Assembly: GCF_033095865.1 (NCBI RefSeq)
Contig: NZ_AP019365.1
Location: forward strand, 2,205,501-2,269,500
Length of the DNA stretch: 64,000 nucleotides
DNA from: Pseudomonas sp. KU43P
Lineage (GTDB): Bacteria; Pseudomonadota; Gammaproteobacteria; Pseudomonadales; Pseudomonadaceae
Reading direction: 5' to 3'
The notes beneath the pieces were generated by a model, which saw only the letters and a program-made list of their open reading frames with translations, was not told where the DNA came from and made no database searches. This document shows positions 8,753 through 17,262 of the stretch, one piece after another. Positions within the stretch are counted from its first letter, which is position 1. Each line of letters starts with the position of its first letter. The translations under genes and the position numbers were made by a program.

Positions 8753-9934
8753 TCAGGCTGCGCCGGCCAGGGCCTTGTCGGCCACCTTGCCGCGACCGCC
8801 CAGCCACACCAGCAGCAAGCCAGTGGCCGCCAGCATGCCGCCGGCCATCGGTACGGCCGCGTAGCCCAGGTTCAGGCTGATCACGCCGCCCCCCAGGGCC
8901 GCACCCACGGCATTGCCGAGGTTGAACGCGCCGACGTTGATCGACGAGGCCAGGCCTGGGGCCTCGGCGGCGGCGGTCATGACCCGCATCTGCAGCGGCG
9001 GTACCACGGCGAAGGTGAACACGCCCCACACCAGCAAGGCGATGGCCGCGCCGATGTGGCTGCCGAGCACCAGCGGCATCAGCAGCATGATCAGCGCCAG
9101 GGTGCCGAGGAAGATGCGCGCAGCCCCGTCCAGCGACCAGTCGGCCAGGCGCCCGCCGAGGCTGTTGCCCAATGTGAAGCCGACCCCGATCAGTACCAGG
9201 CCGAGGGTGACGAAGCTGTCCGAGGCCCCCGTCAGCTCAGCCAGCACCGGCGCCACATAGGTGTACAGGGTGAACATGGCCCCGGCGCCGAGCACCGTGG
9301 TGGCCATCGCCAGCAGGACGTTGGGGCGAGCGATCACTGCCAGTTCCTTGCGCACGTGGGGCACGCTGCCGCGCTCACCCTTGGGCAGGGCATACCACAG
9401 CGCGGCCATGGCCAACAGGCCCAGCACGGCGGTGCCGGCGAACGCCATGCGCCAGCCGACCTGCTGGCCGATCCAGGTGGCTGCTGGCACGCCGCCGATG
9501 TTGGCGATGGTCAGGCCCATGAACATGGTCGCCACGGCGCTGGCCTGCTTGTCCTTGGGTACCACGCTGGCGGCCACCACCGCGCCGAGGCCGAAGAAGG
9601 CCCCGTGGTTGAGGCTGGTGACCAGACGCGAAGCGAGCAGGGTGTAGTAGTCGGGCGAGAGTGCCGACAACAGGTTGCCGAGGGTGAAGATGGCCATCAG
9701 CGCCATTAGCGCGGCGCGCTTGCCGAAGCGGCTGAACAGCAGGGTCATGATCGGTGCACCGACCATCACGCCGACGGCATAGGCGGTGATCAGCATGCCG
9801 GCGCTGGGGATGCTGACATCCACGCCTTGGGCGATCACGGGCAGCAGGCCCATCGGGGTGAATTCGGTGGTGCCGATGCCGAAGGCGCCAATGGCCAGGG
9901 CAAACAGGACCCGTTTAGGAGAAAGCGTGCTCAT
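8753..9934 (-). CDS. MFS transporter (AraJ/YdhP-like)
   Basis: 393 residues from ATG 9934, with GGAG about 7 bases upstream. Twelve membrane segments are predicted by eye. The N-terminal LAIGAFGIGTTEFTPMGLLP and the FSRFGKRAALM loop are characteristic of the sugar-efflux/AraJ/YdhP drug:H+ antiporter group. It is an inner-membrane exporter of unknown substrate. The aldo/keto reductase gene ends up to 47 bases upstream on the same strand, so the two could be co-transcribed. Confidence 0.88.
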   Translation of the reverse strand: MSTLSPKRVLFALAIGAFGIGTTEFTPMGLLPVIAQGVDVSIPSAGMLITAYAVGVMVGAPIMTLLFSRFGKRAALMALMAIFTLGNLLSALSPDYYTLLASRLVTSLNHGAFFGLGAVVAASVVPKDKQASAVATMFMGLTIANIGGVPAATWIGQQVGWRMAFAGTAVLGLLAMAALWYALPKGERGSVPHVRKELAVIARPNVLLAMATTVLGAGAMFTLYTYVAPVLAELTGASDSFVTLGLVLIGVGFTLGNSLGGRLADWSLDGAARIFLGTLALIMLLMPLVLGSHIGAAIALLVWGVFTFAVVPPLQMRVMTAAAEAPGLASSINVGAFNLGNAVGAALGGGVISLNLGYAAVPMAGGMLAATGLLLVWLGGRGKVADKALAGAA

Positions 9935-9981
9935 CGGGAGCTCCGGGTTGAAGGTGAAATGATGCGGTCGTGCGGGAGCAA

Positions 9982-10785
9982 TCAGTCCCACACCGGGGCC
10001 AGGTTGTCCGGGCTGACTTCCCGCCCGTTGCGTTCGAGCGTGGCGATCTGCGCCATGTCCTCAGCATCCAGGCGCAGGCTGCGGGCAAGCAGGTTGCTGG
10101 CCAGGTTCTCGCGCTTGGTGGACGACGGAATCACCGCATAGCCCAGCTGCATGGCCCAGGCCAGCGCCACCTGGGCGACGGTGGCCTTGTGCTTGTTGGC
10201 GATGGCGGTGAGCACCGGGTCATTCAGTACCTTGCCGTAGGCCAGGGTCATGTAGGAGGTGACGGTGATGCCCTGCTCCTGCAGGAAGGCCGCCAGTTTG
10301 CGGTTCTGCAGGTAGGGGCTGAGCTCGATCTGGTTGGTGGCGATTTCACCGTTGCAGACCACTTCGATGGCTTGCCGGGTCAGGTCGATGTTGAAGTTGG
10401 AAACACCGATCTGGCGGGTCAGGCCCAGTTGCTTGGCTTGAGCCAGTGCGCCCATGTATTCGCGCAGCTCGACGCCGTTGCCCGGCGCCGGCCAGTGGAT
10501 AAGCAGCAGGTCGACGTGGTCGGTGCGCAGCTTGCTCAAGCTTTCGCGCAGGCTCGGTACCAACTTGTCGGCGGCGTAGTTGTCGACCCAGATCTTGGTG
10601 GTGATGAACAGCTCGCTACGCGGCACGCCGCTTTCGGCGATGGCCTGGCCGACTTCGGCTTCGTTCTTGTAGATCTGCGCGGTGTCGATGACCCGGTAGC
10701 CCAGCTCCAGCGCGGACTTGACCGAATCGATGACGGCCTGGCCAGTGAGGCGGAAGGTGCCGAGGCCGAAGGATGGAATGCTCAT
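9982..10785 (-). CDS. dkgB: Aldo/keto reductase, 2,5-diketo-D-gluconate reductase B type
   Basis: 267 residues, the family length. The catalytic tetrad is complete: Asp34 and Tyr39 ([11 protein letters not shown]), Lys64 (FITTKIW) and His97 (LLLIHWP). NADPH-binding residues near the C-terminus (PSSTKREN) are present. The ATG at 10785 has AGGAG 9 bases upstream. Such enzymes reduce 2,5-diketogluconate, methylglyoxal and similar carbonyls in the cytoplasm. The downstream MFS exporter may be in the same operon. The physiological substrate is not shown by sequence. Confidence 0.85.
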   Translation of the reverse strand: MSIPSFGLGTFRLTGQAVIDSVKSALELGYRVIDTAQIYKNEAEVGQAIAESGVPRSELFITTKIWVDNYAADKLVPSLRESLSKLRTDHVDLLLIHWPAPGNGVELREYMGALAQAKQLGLTRQIGVSNFNIDLTRQAIEVVCNGEIATNQIELSPYLQNRKLAAFLQEQGITVTSYMTLAYGKVLNDPVLTAIANKHKATVAQVALAWAMQLGYAVIPSSTKRENLASNLLARSLRLDAEDMAQIATLERNGREVSPDNLAPVWD

Positions 10786-11008
10786 GGGGGCTGCTCCTGA
10801 ATTTAGCGGGCCGTGGCCCGGACACTGTTTCGAGTGACGAGGAGTGTGCGCGTTTCATTGCCTGGGATTAAGGTGCACGTCGGCCAAGGTCATTTGCGCT
10901 GTGGTCACGAATTAGCGTAGCGGTCGTGCAAAAGGTACATAGATATGGCCAAGGAACAGCCCCTATCAGGTCAGCTGCCGTTCTCCTTCACGAACGGACC
11001 CGCGCGCC

Positions 11009-14000
11009 ATGACCGATTCCCCGATTGCCAAGGATTCCATCGATGCTTTCATCGCCCGACAATTGCCGAGCTGGCTGACCGGCGCAGCACCTGAGCTGCT
11101 GGCACAGTTGCGTATTTGCGCAACCCGCCAGCAACAGGTCCAGGCCCAGTTGAAACCTTTGCTGTGTGCTGTCGAACCCTTGGACAGCTTCGCCGAGCCG
11201 CTGCTCAGGCAAGCCTTGGCCAATGCAGGGTTAGCCGAGGTAAATCCGCGCAGTGCTCAGCTGAAAATACAGTATCTGCGGCTGAAGCCACCGATTTCCC
11301 CAAGCTTGCCTCTTCACTACGAAAGCACCGAGCAGCGCCGGACACTGCTCGCGGCCGCGCTGCATAATTTCCACCAGCGCGAGACCACAAGCGCAGGTTT
11401 CGCCCCTGGCTCAGGCCTGCTGGATGCGAACGGTCAGCCGCTGGCCATGGCCCCTGAGCGCTTCGCCGAGCTCTGTCGCACCCTGGACCTTGGCACGCAA
11501 TATCAACACCATCTGAAGTCGCAGCTTCAAGACGGTGCAACAGGGCAAGCTGTCGCGGCGGCCATGGAGCAAGCCTTGCGCATCAACCTTGAAGTGTCCG
11601 CTGTGGTTGCCAGGGTCCGCAACGAGATCGACCAGGCTACGCTCCAGCCCATCCTGAACATGCTTGCCGAGCAACCGGCAAACCCGCTCGGCGCTGCGAC
11701 GCTGCACTGCCACAGTGTGCGCTTGCTGGGCAAGCGGCTGATCGGCGCGCTGGCCATGGAACTGCGCCAGGCAGGTAAGCTGCTCGGTGTGGTCGCCTGG
11801 CTACCGGATGACCCTTATGCCCCTCTGAGCTGGCACGCCAGCTGGTCTTTGCTGTACCTGACCCTGGGTTTGCGCCTACGCAGTGGTGGTTACCGCATTT
11901 ACATCCAGCGCCTGATCGCCGAGCGTGATCGGGTCGGTTTCAACACCGTACTCAAGGCGCGCCTGGCCACGGGCGGCAACGATGTGCCACTGGAGGTCGA
12001 TGGCCGGCATTTCGCAATTGAAGGTGACGTGTTTGCCAGCCTGCGTCGGGAGCAGCTCGACAAGATGCTGGATGACGCTCGGGTGCTGGCAGTGCCAACC
12101 GGAGACGAAGACAGCGAGGACCGCCGCGCCCGTTTGCATGCCTACCTGGAGTTGGGGCTGGACTTGTTGGGGCTGGCGGCGTTCTTTGTGCCGGGGCTAG
12201 GCGAAGTGATGCTCGGCGTCCTCGCGGTGCAGATCGCCAGCGATGTTTATGAGGGCTATGAAGATTGGCAACTGGGAGACCGGGATGCTGCTTTGGGGCA
12301 TCTGTTCAATGTCGCCGAAACCGTCGCGCTGGTTGGCATCACTGCCGGCGCTGCCCATGGCCTGGGCAAGCTTGCCCAGCGGGTGAGCAAAGTCGACGGC
12401 CTGCTGCCGGTGGCCCTTGCCGATGGCCGACTGCGCCTGTGTGACCCTGGCCTGCCAGGTTATGCGGTGGAGGAGGGCGAGCAGGCATTGGATGTAGGCC
12501 AGACCATTCACCAGGGTATTCGACAGCACAGGCGCCTGCACGAAGGTGTGTATGTGGTGGCACAGGATTCGGCCGGCGGCGACTGGCAAATCCGCCACCC
12601 TACCCAGCCCGATGCCTATTCACCACGCCTGGAACACAACGATGCGGGGGAGTGGCGGCATGAGTTGGAACGCCCGCGCTACTGGGATGACCCTGTGTAT
12701 CTGGTGCGGCGTTTGGCCAGCCGCACGGCTGCGATCAGTGAACAAGAGGCGCAGAACGCGCTGCGCAGCACGGGCTTCGATACCAATCGCCTGCGTCGCC
12801 TGCACCTGGAGAACGCCCCGCCGCCCGCACGGCTGCTGGATGCTATCGAACGTCAGCAGTTGCACGCGCGTTATCCGCAAGTGCAAGGGGACGCGTTCGA
12901 AGAGATCTTCAACAACCGCCAGGTCCATCCGCAGCCTGCCGACCAAGTGTTGATGCGCGACTTTACCGGCCTTACACCGCGCTGTGCCCGGGAAATCGTC
13001 GAGCAGGCCAACAGTGTCGAACTGGACAGCCTGCTGAACGCCCAACGTGTGCCCTTGAGCCTGGCTGAGCAGGCACGCTGGGCCGTACGCGACAGCCGGC
13101 TGGACCGCGCGTGCGCCGCCTTGTACCAAGAGGGAACGATCGCCGAGGGTGTTGAGCTAGACCGGGAAGCGCTGGCGAAGCAGATCGGCCTGGCGCCTGT
13201 CGGGCAGGGTATACGCCCACCGCAACGATTGTTGGACGGGCGCCTGGGTTATCCGCTCAGCGGTCGCGGCCAAGGTAGCCGCCAGGCACTTCGGCAGGGT
13301 TTGGGGCAACTGTTCCCGCTGCTTGACGATGCCCAGTTGGCGCGTTACCTGGAGGATTTGGTACAGCGTCAGGTGGACCCTTGGCAGCACTTCAGCCAGT
13401 TGCGCCGGGCCCGAGAAAGCCTGCAGCAAGCCTTGCATGCCTGGCGTAATGAGCCGGGCCAAGGCTTAATCCGCCGCCTGCGCCGCGCCTGGGTGGCCAG
13501 GCGTATCCTCGGCAGTTGGCGGCGCATGTACCCGGGCACGGTGGAGGGCGACTTTCACTTGATCATCAATGGCGATCATGTGGGAGGGCTACCGACAGTG
13601 CCCGCAGATGTGGACTTCAGCCACATAAGCCACCTGACCCTGCGCGACATGCAACTGGACGCCATCGATGCCTCCCTGTTCGCGCGGTTCTCAGGTGTTC
13701 GCAATCTGGACCTGAGGGACAATCAGTTGTCTCGTCTGCCTGCTGGGATCGAACAGATGAGCGGGCTGAGAAGCCTGCTCCTGGGCAACAACCGCATTGT
13801 GCTCTCCGCCGAGGACAACCTGCGTTTGAGCCAGCTTCGTGGTCTGCGGCGCCTGGATCTGAATGACAACCCCATTGGCATGTCGCCCTCCCTGGCGTCT
13901 TTCACGCAGTTGCGTCGCTTGTCCTTGCGCCGGACCAATGTGCGCGAGTTGCCGGCAGACGTGACCGTCCATGCCAACTTGCAAGCCCTGGACCTGCGTG

Positions 14001-15028
14001 ACAACCGGATCAGTGAGTTGCCGAACGCTCTTTCGGGTTACTCGCCGCGTTTGTTGCGGCGCCTGCATCTGCATGACAACCCGCTCACCGAGGAAAGCGC
14101 GCTACGTTTACAGCGCGCGCGGGCCAGTGCCGATGCAGGTACGTCGGCTGGCTTCGTTCATTCGCAAAGCGACGGCTCCCCCCACGAATCATGGCTGCGC
14201 GGATTCACACCGACTCAGCGTGAACAGCGGCTGGCGCAATGGCAGCGTGTCCAGCGCGAGCGGCGATCCGGGGACTTGATGCGGTTCTTCTCGGACCTGC
14301 TCGATACCCGCGAGTACCACAACCAGCCCCGCGATGTGCAGGCGCGGGTGTGGCATATCATCGAGGCCTGCGAGCAGCATGCCGAGGTGCGCACCCGGCT
14401 GTTCGAACAAGTGAGCGGGCCACGAACCTGCAGCGATCAGTTTCTGATGACACTCAGCGAGCTGGAAGTCGGTGCACTGGTCGCCAGAGCCAATGCACAG
14501 AGCGCGGGGCTTCACACTGAGCAGGCGCTGGTAAGCCTGGGACGTTCGCTGTACCGGCTGGACCGGGTGAATGCCATCGCCGCCCGGCAGGTGGCCGTAC
14601 TGGGGGTGAACGACCCGGTGGAAGTTTACCTGACGTATCGCGTCAGGCTGGCGGACAGCCTGGATCTACCTGCCCAGCCGAGTAACCTGGCGTTTCAGTC
14701 CTTCAGTGGAATAACTGCGGCGGACCTCGGGGCCGCCCGGGCCGAGGTGCTGAGGGAGGAAACCACCCAGGCATTGGCCGAGGCACTGGCTGACCGGGAA
14801 TTCTGGGTGGAGCATCTGCACGCGCAGCATGCCCTGCGCTTCGAACAGATGAACGTACCCTTTCACGAGCGTTTGGATGCATTGACGGAGCAGGCGCCGA
14901 CGATGGCCGATCAGGCTTATCTGCAGCAGGTGGAGCAGATCGTCGTGGCGCGTGAGGCGGCGGAGCGCAACCTCATCGTTGAGTTGAGCCGCGAGGCGGT
15001 GTTGCGTCAGGGCTGGCAGATCGGTTGA
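11009..15028 (+). CDS. Giant LRR protein with dermonecrotic-toxin-like N-terminus and NEL E3 ubiquitin ligase domain
   Basis: 1339 residues. The N-terminal ~700 residues resemble the dermonecrotic-toxin-type domain (DUF6543) found in Pseudomonas LRR proteins, with a hydrophobic pair near 375-440 (GLAAFFVPGLGEVMLGVLAV, then VALVGITAGAAHGLG). At least six leucine-rich repeats lie at about 870-1040 (LRNLDLRDNQLSRLP, LQALDLRDNRISELP). The C-terminal ~290 residues match the novel E3 ligase (NEL) fold of IpaH/SspH effectors, including the CxD catalytic motif at Cys1141-Asp1143 (RTCSDQFLM). NEL enzymes ubiquitinate host proteins in eukaryotic cells. No signal peptide or secretion genes are nearby, so the export route is unknown. 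Confidence 0.85.
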   Translation: MTDSPIAKDSIDAFIARQLPSWLTGAAPELLAQLRICATRQQQVQAQLKPLLCAVEPLDSFAEPLLRQALANAGLAEVNPRSAQLKIQYLRLKPPISPSLPLHYESTEQRRTLLAAALHNFHQRETTSAGFAPGSGLLDANGQPLAMAPERFAELCRTLDLGTQYQHHLKSQLQDGATGQAVAAAMEQALRINLEVSAVVARVRNEIDQATLQPILNMLAEQPANPLGAATLHCHSVRLLGKRLIGALAMELRQAGKLLGVVAWLPDDPYAPLSWHASWSLLYLTLGLRLRSGGYRIYIQRLIAERDRVGFNTVLKARLATGGNDVPLEVDGRHFAIEGDVFASLRREQLDKMLDDARVLAVPTGDEDSEDRRARLHAYLELGLDLLGLAAFFVPGLGEVMLGVLAVQIASDVYEGYEDWQLGDRDAALGHLFNVAETVALVGITAGAAHGLGKLAQRVSKVDGLLPVALADGRLRLCDPGLPGYAVEEGEQALDVGQTIHQGIRQHRRLHEGVYVVAQDSAGGDWQIRHPTQPDAYSPRLEHNDAGEWRHELERPRYWDDPVYLVRRLASRTAAISEQEAQNALRSTGFDTNRLRRLHLENAPPPARLLDAIERQQLHARYPQVQGDAFEEIFNNRQVHPQPADQVLMRDFTGLTPRCAREIVEQANSVELDSLLNAQRVPLSLAEQARWAVRDSRLDRACAALYQEGTIAEGVELDREALAKQIGLAPVGQGIRPPQRLLDGRLGYPLSGRGQGSRQALRQGLGQLFPLLDDAQLARYLEDLVQRQVDPWQHFSQLRRARESLQQALHAWRNEPGQGLIRRLRRAWVARRILGSWRRMYPGTVEGDFHLIINGDHVGGLPTVPADVDFSHISHLTLRDMQLDAIDASLFARFSGVRNLDLRDNQLSRLPAGIEQMSGLRSLLLGNNRIVLSAEDNLRLSQLRGLRRLDLNDNPIGMSPSLASFTQLRRLSLRRTNVRELPADVTVHANLQALDLRDNRISELPNALSGYSPRLLRRLHLHDNPLTEESALRLQRARASADAGTSAGFVHSQSDGSPHESWLRGFTPTQREQRLAQWQRVQRERRSGDLMRFFSDLLDTREYHNQPRDVQARVWHIIEACEQHAEVRTRLFEQVSGPRTCSDQFLMTLSELEVGALVARANAQSAGLHTEQALVSLGRSLYRLDRVNAIAARQVAVLGVNDPVEVYLTYRVRLADSLDLPAQPSNLAFQSFSGITAADLGAARAEVLREETTQALAEALADREFWVEHLHAQHALRFEQMNVPFHERLDALTEQAPTMADQAYLQQVEQIVVAREAAERNLIVELSREAVLRQGWQIG

Positions 15029-15043
15029 TGCGGGAGAAAGGAA

Positions 15044-15067
15044 CCAGCCCGCCAAATGGCGGGCTGG
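15044..15067. terminator. Bidirectional terminator hairpin
   Basis: A perfect 10-bp stem (CCAGCCCGCC / GGCGGGCTGG) with an AAAT loop sits between the convergent stop codons at 15028 and 15071. Confidence 0.7.
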
Positions 15068-15070
15068 GCG

Positions 15071-16648
15071 TCATGCGCCTATCTGCCCCGGTACGGGTTG
15101 CAACAGCCACAGGTGGCGCAGCCCGGCCAGCTGGTCATCCAGCGTTGAAGCCGCCCCGGTGCGCCGCGCGGCCTGGTCCTGGTCGAGCAGCTTTTCAAGC
15201 ATGTTCAGCAAGTCGCGTGATCGATCCGCCGAAGCGCGGTTGGTGTCATCCGTTTTCAGTACCCCGTCCTGATAGGTGCGCACACGCTCTTGCTGGCTGG
15301 CCTCCTGGGACGTGCTGGCTTCCACCAGCGAGTTGTTGGCGAATGCCAGGCGAGTGGTGCTGCGCGCAACGTCCTCCACTTCGTGATAGCGGTAGTTCTG
15401 CGATTTGCTGTCACGGCTCAGTTTCAAGTCCACCAGCGGGTTGAGGCCTTTGTGCCAAGCCGCCTTCAGGCTGGCTTGCTGGTCCTGCTGCACCGACAGG
15501 TTGGCGGCATTGCCTTTGCTGCTCGTTGACTGCGAAACCTTGTAGTCGAAATGGTCCGCTTCCTCTGGCCGCATTGGGTTGGGCTTCTGCATGGCCTGGG
15601 TGATCGACGCATCGAAGTCGGCCAGGCCACTCAGCAGCAAGCGGCTGGCCTTGTTCTGCGCCGTGTCATGGTTGGCTGGGCGAGAACTGGTGTCGTCCAC
15701 GCTGTTGAGCTGGCTGAAGGCATCCTTGAACAGCGTCATCATCTGTTCGTCGCCCTGGCCGCGCTTTTGAGCGGCATCGAACTGGTTCAGGTAATTGGCC
15801 ACCGCAGCCTGGCGCTGTGCCTGGCTGCCCAGCAGGGTGCCGCCGTGGGTGTCGAAGTTCATCTTCACTTCACCGCTTGCACCTTGCAGCTTCAGGCTGC
15901 GGGTGTGTTCGTCCAGTTGCAGGTCAAAGGTCTGCTGGGTGCCGCTGGCGGTGTCCAGCTTGGCGTTCATCTGCAAGCCTGTGAACAGGTTGGGGTCGAG
16001 CTTGACCAGCGCGCCCAGCTGCAGTTGGGGGGGCTCCCGGGTCAGCCCATTGAGCGCGGACTGGAAGCTGTCCGCCAACCCTGCCAGGCCTTTGAGTTCT
16101 TCGCTGGTCAAGGTGCCGCCTTGAACGTCGGCGTCCACTGCCAGGCCTTTGTCGCTGCTGTACAGCCCAAGGGAAATGGTGGCGCCCGATGCACTGGTGA
16201 GCTGGAAGGTCACGCTGTTGGTCGCATGCTCGCGCAGCCTGGCCTGCTGCATGCCCAGCAGCAACGGCTCGGTTGCCGTGCTGTCGTTGACCGCCAGCCC
16301 CGACTGGGAAATCCGCTGGCCGCCGTTGGCCGCCAATTGTTCCAGAAGGGCGGCGCCTAGCCCCTGGAAGCGTGAAGCCGTGGAAGATGACTGGACTGCG
16401 CTGTGCATGTACATGCTGAGCTTGTCGAGGCCCTTCTGCTCCCACACGTATTGGCCCTGTGCCTCTTGCAGCGTGCCTTTGGCGCTGTAGGTCTGGGCGT
16501 CGACATTGCTGGCCTGCTGGCCGAGGCTGACCACGGTGCTGGGCCTTACGGTCAATGCCTGGGAAGGGGGGGAGCTGCTGACCTGCGGAGCCCGAGGGGC
16601 GATCTGAACGACCGGCGTCAGGCGTACCGCGGAGGTAATGGTGGTCAT
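15071..16648 (-). CDS. Conserved hypothetical protein (sometimes labelled lactate dehydrogenase)
   Basis: 525 residues from the ATG at 16648, which has AAGGATG at a proper distance; an ATG 9 bases upstream overlaps that site. The sequence is Ser/Gln/Ala-rich with long helical stretches and no cysteine. It has no signal peptide, no membrane segment and no Rossmann fold or other dehydrogenase motif. Similar Pseudomonas proteins are, from memory, often named lactate dehydrogenase; nothing in the sequence supports that name. It is convergent with the NEL/LRR gene. The pattern of low-complexity N-terminus plus helices would suit a secreted or surface protein, but this is a guess. Confidence 0.6.
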   Translation of the reverse strand: MTTITSAVRLTPVVQIAPRAPQVSSSPPSQALTVRPSTVVSLGQQASNVDAQTYSAKGTLQEAQGQYVWEQKGLDKLSMYMHSAVQSSSTASRFQGLGAALLEQLAANGGQRISQSGLAVNDSTATEPLLLGMQQARLREHATNSVTFQLTSASGATISLGLYSSDKGLAVDADVQGGTLTSEELKGLAGLADSFQSALNGLTREPPQLQLGALVKLDPNLFTGLQMNAKLDTASGTQQTFDLQLDEHTRSLKLQGASGEVKMNFDTHGGTLLGSQAQRQAAVANYLNQFDAAQKRGQGDEQMMTLFKDAFSQLNSVDDTSSRPANHDTAQNKASRLLLSGLADFDASITQAMQKPNPMRPEEADHFDYKVSQSTSSKGNAANLSVQQDQQASLKAAWHKGLNPLVDLKLSRDSKSQNYRYHEVEDVARSTTRLAFANNSLVEASTSQEASQQERVRTYQDGVLKTDDTNRASADRSRDLLNMLEKLLDQDQAARRTGAASTLDDQLAGLRHLWLLQPVPGQIGA

Positions 16649-16729
16649 AGCCAGCATCCTTACTGATCATCGAGGGTAAACCTTGATATCGGCAGGCCAG
16701 CAATAAACCTGAGTGCGGAAACAAAACCC

Positions 16730-16756
16730 CATGGCCCACCGAAGGGGCGGGCCATG
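16730..16756 (-). terminator. Rho-independent terminator of cysI-DUF934
   Basis: An 8-bp stem (CATGGCCC / GGGCCATG) lies just past the DUF934 stop. Read on the minus strand it runs into GGGGTTTTGTTTCC, a T-rich tail. Confidence 0.6.
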
Positions 16757-16767
16757 TGGGAGGACGA

Positions 16768-17262
16768 TCAGCGGCGGCGGAACAGCGGCAGCGGTTCGTC
16801 GGTGGCGGCCTGGTAGGTCACCGAGAAGTCTTTCAGGCTTTGCAGCGCGTCTTCCGGGTCCTTGTCGGCTCGGATGGCGAAGGCATCGAAACCGCAGCGG
16901 GCCATGAAGAACAGCTGGTCACGCAGCACGTCGCCAATGGCGCGCAGCTCGCCCTTGAACTTGTAGCGGTCACGCAGCAGGCGCGCGTTGGAGTAGTTGC
17001 GCCCGTCGGTGAAGGCCGGGAAGTTCAGGGCGATGACCTGGAAGTGCTGCACGTCATCACCGATTTCTTCGGCCTGCTCGTCGCTGTCCAGCCACACGCC
17101 CAGGCCGCCGTCGCGGGCCTTGAGTACATGGGCGTGGTCGCGCCACAGCTGCAGCGGGACGATGTAGTCGTCGCAGTTGGTCAGTTCGTCGAGGGTGGTT
17201 TCCTTGGGCAGCAGGTGCCAGGTTTCGTCGACGATCTGATGGTTCTTAATGATTCGCTGCAT
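16768..17262 (-). CDS. DUF934 protein, sulfite reduction accessory
   Basis: 164 residues. The family is recognised by the opening IIKNHQIVDETWHLLP, the ALNFPAFTDGRNYSNARLLR block and the FFMARCGFDAFAI stretch. Genes of this family almost always follow cysI in Pseudomonas, and here the start lies inside the last 17 bases of cysI with AAGGA upstream, so translation is coupled. A role as a small partner of sulfite reductase is inferred from context only. Confidence 0.88.
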   Translation of the reverse strand: MQRIIKNHQIVDETWHLLPKETTLDELTNCDDYIVPLQLWRDHAHVLKARDGGLGVWLDSDEQAEEIGDDVQHFQVIALNFPAFTDGRNYSNARLLRDRYKFKGELRAIGDVLRDQLFFMARCGFDAFAIRADKDPEDALQSLKDFSVTYQAATDEPLPLFRRR

